NCBI GenBank assembly: GCA_964526565.1
Contig: CAZGMC010000041.1
Coordinates: 1-33,428, forward strand
Length of the DNA: 33,428 nt
Direction of reading: 5' to 3'
DNA from: CAZGMC01 sp964526565
GTDB taxonomy: Bacteria > Pseudomonadota > Alphaproteobacteria > DSM-16000 > Inquilinaceae
The notes below the pieces were generated by a model, which worked only from the letters and a program-made list of their open reading frames with translations, ran no database searches and had not been told where the DNA came from. Position 1 is the stretch's first letter; each line of letters begins with the position of its first letter. Shown here piece after piece: positions 31,501-33,428 of this stretch. Made by a program: the position numbers and the translations under genes.

Positions 31501-33428
31501 CATCACGCAGAACAACAACAACGTCCAGGCCTCGAACTTCGGCAACAACTCTTTCCAGATCATCAACACCGGCGAGAAGAAGATCGCGCAGGTGGAGATC
31601 GACGTCACCAATGCGCTCTACCCCGACAGCGTCTTCGATCCGTTCGGTCTGGCCGGCGACACGCTCGGCAAGCAACTGACGATCAATTCCGAGGGTGGCA
31701 CCGGCGTGGTCGCGCCGAGCGGCGCCACCTATGTCGGCGCCGGCGGCACCGCCGGCTTCGAGAAGATCGTCCTCACGTTCGACGCGGCGGTCAATGGCGG
31801 CTTCGAGGCCGGAGAGACTCTCGGCTTCTCGGTCGACATGGACCCCAACTCGATCGCCGGAGCGCAGAAATCGACACTCGATTCCGGTGCCGATCCGTCG
31901 CCCTGGGACATCGGCGGCATCTCCGGCGCCGAGCTGATCGGCTCCACCGTCACCGTCACCTTCGCGGACGGCACGACCAAGACCGGTCAGCTGCACGGCG
32001 CCGGCAACCAGGGCGGCGGGCAGGCGCTGGTCTCCCAGGCCTCGCCGGACCTCTCGGTCGCCCTCGCCGTCAACGGCCTCGCCGCCGGCGGCGTCGGCAC
32101 CTACGACGCGAGCGGGCCGAGCGTGATCGTCGACGGCCCGGCCGGAGAGACCGCACGGGTGGTCCTGACCAAGGGCTTCATTCAGCCGGTGGAGAACAAC
32201 TTCACCGGGGCCTATGCCGACCAGCTGGATGCCCAGCTGGCCGCGCTGGCCGCGTCCGACTTCCCGGCCAACAACGCGGTCGAATTCCAGACGGTCGACG
32301 TGCTGCTGACCGGCGCGGATCAGGACATCTCAAGCGAGTTCGACTTCTCTGGAATCGCCAACTACGACTTCGCCGGAGAGGACCAGGTGCCGCTCGGCTT
32401 CGTCGCCGGCATCGTCGACCCGGGCAACGACAACCTCCCGCTTGGCCCGGTCACGCAGCCGATCTACCTCGAGTTCGAGACCCAGGCCCAGCCGCTGATC
32501 TCGGTCGCGGCCGGGGACGGCGTCGTCGAGAGCGGCGATGACGGCACCCAGACCAACGTGGTCTTCACGCTTGCGGCGGACGATCCGGCCTTCACCGGAG
32601 ATGTCGAGCTGACCTACGACGTCACCGTCCCCGACGAGACCGGCGGCTTCGTGACGACGCAGCAGACCGAGACCGTCACCTTCGACGGTGCGACGGCGCC
32701 GACGCTGACCGTCGCGGTCGCCAACGACGACGTCGACAACGGCCCGGACGCGGTCACCGTGACCCTGGTGTCCGCCGCCGGGGCGGACGTGGATACGGCG
32801 CCGGCGGTCGCGACGGTGCTGGAGGACGACGGAGCGCCTGCAGGCGACACCGTCCTGTACCGGATCAATGCGGGCGGTGCGGCGCAACCGGCCGGCGACG
32901 GTTCGACGCCGGACTGGTCGGTGGATACCGACCCTGCTCCGTCGGCGTTCCGCACCGGCGGCACTGCGTTCACCAAGAACATCGCGATCGATACGACCGC
33001 GGTCCCCGCTGCCGCCGACGTCGCGGCGCTCTATACGTCCGAGCGCTACGGCGACATGCAGTGGGACTTCGGCGTCGATGACGGCGACTACACGGTCAAT
33101 CTGTACTTCGCCGAAATCTATGTGGGCGCCGAGGGCGGTGGCTCCGCCCTTGGCGTCGGTGCCCGCATCTTCGATGTCGCGATCGAGGGCGTCACCGTCC
33201 TCGACGACTACGACATCTTCGCCGAGGCCGGGACCGCGGTGGCGGTGGAGAAGTCCTTCGACGTGACCGTCGCCGACGGAAACCTGGACATCGACTTCCT
33301 GACGGAAGTGGACAATGCCAAGATCAGTGCGATCGAGATCGTCCAGAAGCCGCCAGCAGACATCTTCCCGACGCCGATCTACGACGCGCCCGGGGCGATG
33401 GAGTTTGACGGGACGTCGGGCGATGTCG
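25547..33428 (+). CDS. Giant extracellular protein: beta-propeller plus malectin-like and Calx-beta-like domains, 3' end outside window
   Basis: The frame runs from ATG 25547 through the window end (2,627 codons, C-terminus missing). Residues 1-610 resemble a sorbosone/glucose-dehydrogenase-type beta-propeller (LFVAQQNGEIWRYEI; GLPRSEENHSTNGLDLSVD; LWIAQGGNTNKG). They are followed by Asp-rich calcium-type loops (DTNGDGRPD, DTDGDGLDDF, DLDLDGIDN). Malectin-like domains begin at about residues 960 (LYRWNAGG), 1258 (LYRVNAG), 1606 (LFRVNAGG) and 2435 (LYRINAGG), three with FDVSVEG and the last with FDVAIEG. Calx-beta-like domains lie between or before them (about 1126-1256, 1479-1602, 2315-2430; TVTIADD-type ends). 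The end (GAMEFDGTSGD) looks like the start of a LamG domain. I noticed no signal peptide and no cysteine, which fits a type I secretion substrate. It probably binds glycans at the cell surface or in a matrix; enzyme activity of the propeller is uncertain. Confidence 0.88.
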   Translation, partial: MAFSNPAITFGAVGLEGENTSNPTALDFSKSGNPVLFVAQQNGEIWRYEIARQPDDADGDTLPQFVVTASTKISDIKLQTQNYDDDGSANGTTNRQMTGLVTTVDENGNDVLYVNSSDWRIAVGNDSGLDTNSGQIHKIVLDKDTGAVLSNVAIVRGLPRSEENHSTNGLDLSVDANGDTILWIAQGGNTNKGAPGNNFAGTVDFALSGTILKINLTELESYDVRTDGNGDQFILDLPTLDDPTRSNVDLTSLSIQNLAEAPTFTLDDNGTGTNGELVPEWAGGNNGLNMAKIADKALVSDDGQLKIVDNPLKVHAPGYRNNYDVLVTETGEVYTWDNGPNGGWGGQPIPFEDNTPGSGNNWVEDWTQELATNQFNENGSNGYGDQLHYAGNTTDAFGPYAGDANPLRAAKEVLEAAFNPDGSYKPATANDPVLDENSSVIFADEAEARDYLSKLLIIYEEQGDGNWVDSGAALPADLHDLLSGYDWVHPGSSIGDPTQHFDGPSVMDGTRYSPESQLIPTGQDGSLKTINSSTNGLAEYTGTFFGGALDGAIIAAAFNGNLYFELPEDTNGDGRPDTVDSLGTIGGFGSQPLAVTTLGDEGIPNALIDTDGDGLDDFAGLVVAATYGADNVTFFVPGGQPADPSTDLDLDGIDNTNDSHVGDDTDGKGVIVGADATAFWGFELNNPATTPPGAIPDGDSIAGDIGINAVWRDGVTPQVAPLGEPALYNPDIWNLGGASTFVSIDQADDGSAVGAANDQSDVLGIGFATPSGIGGVTITTEMINIFDFQLNKDAGKTWNGGEKAGLMVGPGTQTTFVEATIAAVNTGGTVVYGLQLIVEDNDSPVTGFVEMPGLGTADNGLSDGTVQLAIDLDLTPGSETVTARAKFLDGGTFGTEFETASLDVPAAVVAAVKGQYVNFGKQTGAVVGLVSSAPQGDDSFAASWDYVQVDGIAREATEGEVLYRWNAGGSTVSANDGGLDWTAETGPIVGGPTNVATHNISGRDDSVPDTVPQGVFAQERWDPDTGAEMALEFGEGGLAAGTYAVRLFMGNGFSGTSSPGQRVFDVSVEGVLFQDDLDLSATLGHQVGGMFEWIGEVTDGTIDIDFQRVVENPLINAVEIIKVAEPGAGPTISVVDAAAAEGDGTVTVTIQSDVAIPAEQTVTVTYEIVPLSATPQQDYVAPNLTFDETTGVYSGSGEIAGGSADLTVPIEIVNDTAAEGTETFELRLTGVTGAEAALGDNSVATVTIADDDTAEPGTVLYRVNAGPGGTAAGASTVAATDGGPDWLGDHTLTDPANGSGIVLSGQTDDTFVNSLTNAEDEIDLANVDGTVPWQLFVYERSDNSPSGISGDTGTLDYAFDVEVGNTYSVTVYYTENWNNIFTSPDPRIFDVSVEGAVPAEFDDIHPLREATDVVDGPGAPLPSGSLTDAEKQPYLGVAFSRTYTFEATDDTLNLSFLHNDPVSQNPKVNAIEVRVADASGSTAEVAVADLSVAEGDGTAELTFTLSAPVTEGPVTVVFTVGAQGDTATDGDDYGIAAPLEVTFAAGETTATRTVTIVDDSLDEGVESVSVTLGTITAPAGTTVTAGDASATVTIADNDEAPPPAGEVLFRVNAGGPAIVVGADDSTDPTDPDLDWGQDQGNFGDAGNSPYLIANSTGTSTFSGDSSSAHPGPIVATDPSIPAGTPDALFNTERWDAPSTPEMLWQFPVAGGTEVEVRLYFAEIFSGIDAAGERVFDVSVEGTVPSAFDDIDQFAIAGAKGGFMRSTTVTVSDDGVLDIEAIHGVENPALKGIEILTTGTQAYMPPDDVLFGTTVEISDDRLAPSDAGTLAAGDNIVVAQQEGENGDNAFRDRDYFTFDVPVGFGLTGIILQGYTVENLTTGTDAFFGIQQGSQITVDPATGAPDAGTDPLLGGVVYGLGNLTGDSDLLALMAAGGEVEPGFSLPAFDTPLTGEVAAWLNQGVGPSTATLNFVIEALPQTGAAVLGITQNNNNVQASNFGNNSFQIINTGEKKIAQVEIDVTNALYPDSVFDPFGLAGDTLGKQLTINSEGGTGVVAPSGATYVGAGGTAGFEKIVLTFDAAVNGGFEAGETLGFSVDMDPNSIAGAQKSTLDSGADPSPWDIGGISGAELIGSTVTVTFADGTTKTGQLHGAGNQGGGQALVSQASPDLSVALAVNGLAAGGVGTYDASGPSVIVDGPAGETARVVLTKGFIQPVENNFTGAYADQLDAQLAALAASDFPANNAVEFQTVDVLLTGADQDISSEFDFSGIANYDFAGEDQVPLGFVAGIVDPGNDNLPLGPVTQPIYLEFETQAQPLISVAAGDGVVESGDDGTQTNVVFTLAADDPAFTGDVELTYDVTVPDETGGFVTTQQTETVTFDGATAPTLTVAVANDDVDNGPDAVTVTLVSAAGADVDTAPAVATVLEDDGAPAGDTVLYRINAGGAAQPAGDGSTPDWSVDTDPAPSAFRTGGTAFTKNIAIDTTAVPAAADVAALYTSERYGDMQWDFGVDDGDYTVNLYFAEIYVGAEGGGSALGVGARIFDVAIEGVTVLDDYDIFAEAGTAVAVEKSFDVTVADGNLDIDFLTEVDNAKISAIEIVQKPPADIFPTPIYDAPGAMEFDGTSGDV

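Overview
The window is about 33.4 kb of GC-rich DNA from a proteobacterium, most likely an alphaproteobacterium. Pointers are a ubiquinone gene (coq7), a dsbB, an NDUFAF5-like methyltransferase, a DedA/YqaA membrane protein, PssD/PssE-type exopolysaccharide genes and a high G+C third codon position. A run of exactly 100 N at 21080-21179 shows that this is a draft scaffold. Taxonomy is inferred from gene content only.

Left part (1-4145): a secreted caspase-fold protein, whose two expected catalytic residues are replaced and which carries a long Pro/Glu/Ala repeat tail, faces away from a two-gene operon. That operon encodes a membrane haem-binding (CxxCH) HAMP protein and a soluble Ser/Thr kinase with a duplicated C-terminal domain. 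Together they look like a haem/redox sensing and phosphorylation module. A class I methyltransferase and a GNAT acetyltransferase follow (4164-5548).

Polysaccharide region (5613-18562): leftward genes encode two paralogous zinc-finger methyltransferases and a Wzx-like flippase. Rightward genes encode a split glycosyltransferase (PssD/PssE type), a polysaccharide pyruvyl transferase and an FrhB-like flavin/Fe-S protein. Next come two divergent, paralogous right-handed beta-helix proteins with C-terminal LamG-like domains, probable extracellular polysaccharide-modifying or -binding proteins. Much of this region is visibly less GC-rich than its flanks. It holds one glycosyltransferase pair and no polymerase, so the pathway must be completed elsewhere.

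Housekeeping region (19273-24947): YqaA/DedA, dsbB-coq7 (overlapping), a broken metallophosphoesterase, a small coiled-coil gene interrupted by a stop, an atypical pyruvate kinase and an NDUFAF5-like methyltransferase. An ISAs1-family transposase remnant lies just upstream of the last gene.

Right part (25547 to the end): the first 2,627 codons of a giant, apparently cysteine-free protein. It has a sorbosone-dehydrogenase-like beta-propeller followed by alternating malectin-like and Calx-beta-like domains. It is probably exported without a Sec signal and binds carbohydrate.

Short tandem repeats recur through the window: 39-bp and 12-bp arrays in the caspase-like gene, 15-bp arrays at 15712 and 21010, a 13-bp array at 22213 and a 24-bp array at 17669. 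Two of them start at or within a few bases of a stop codon.
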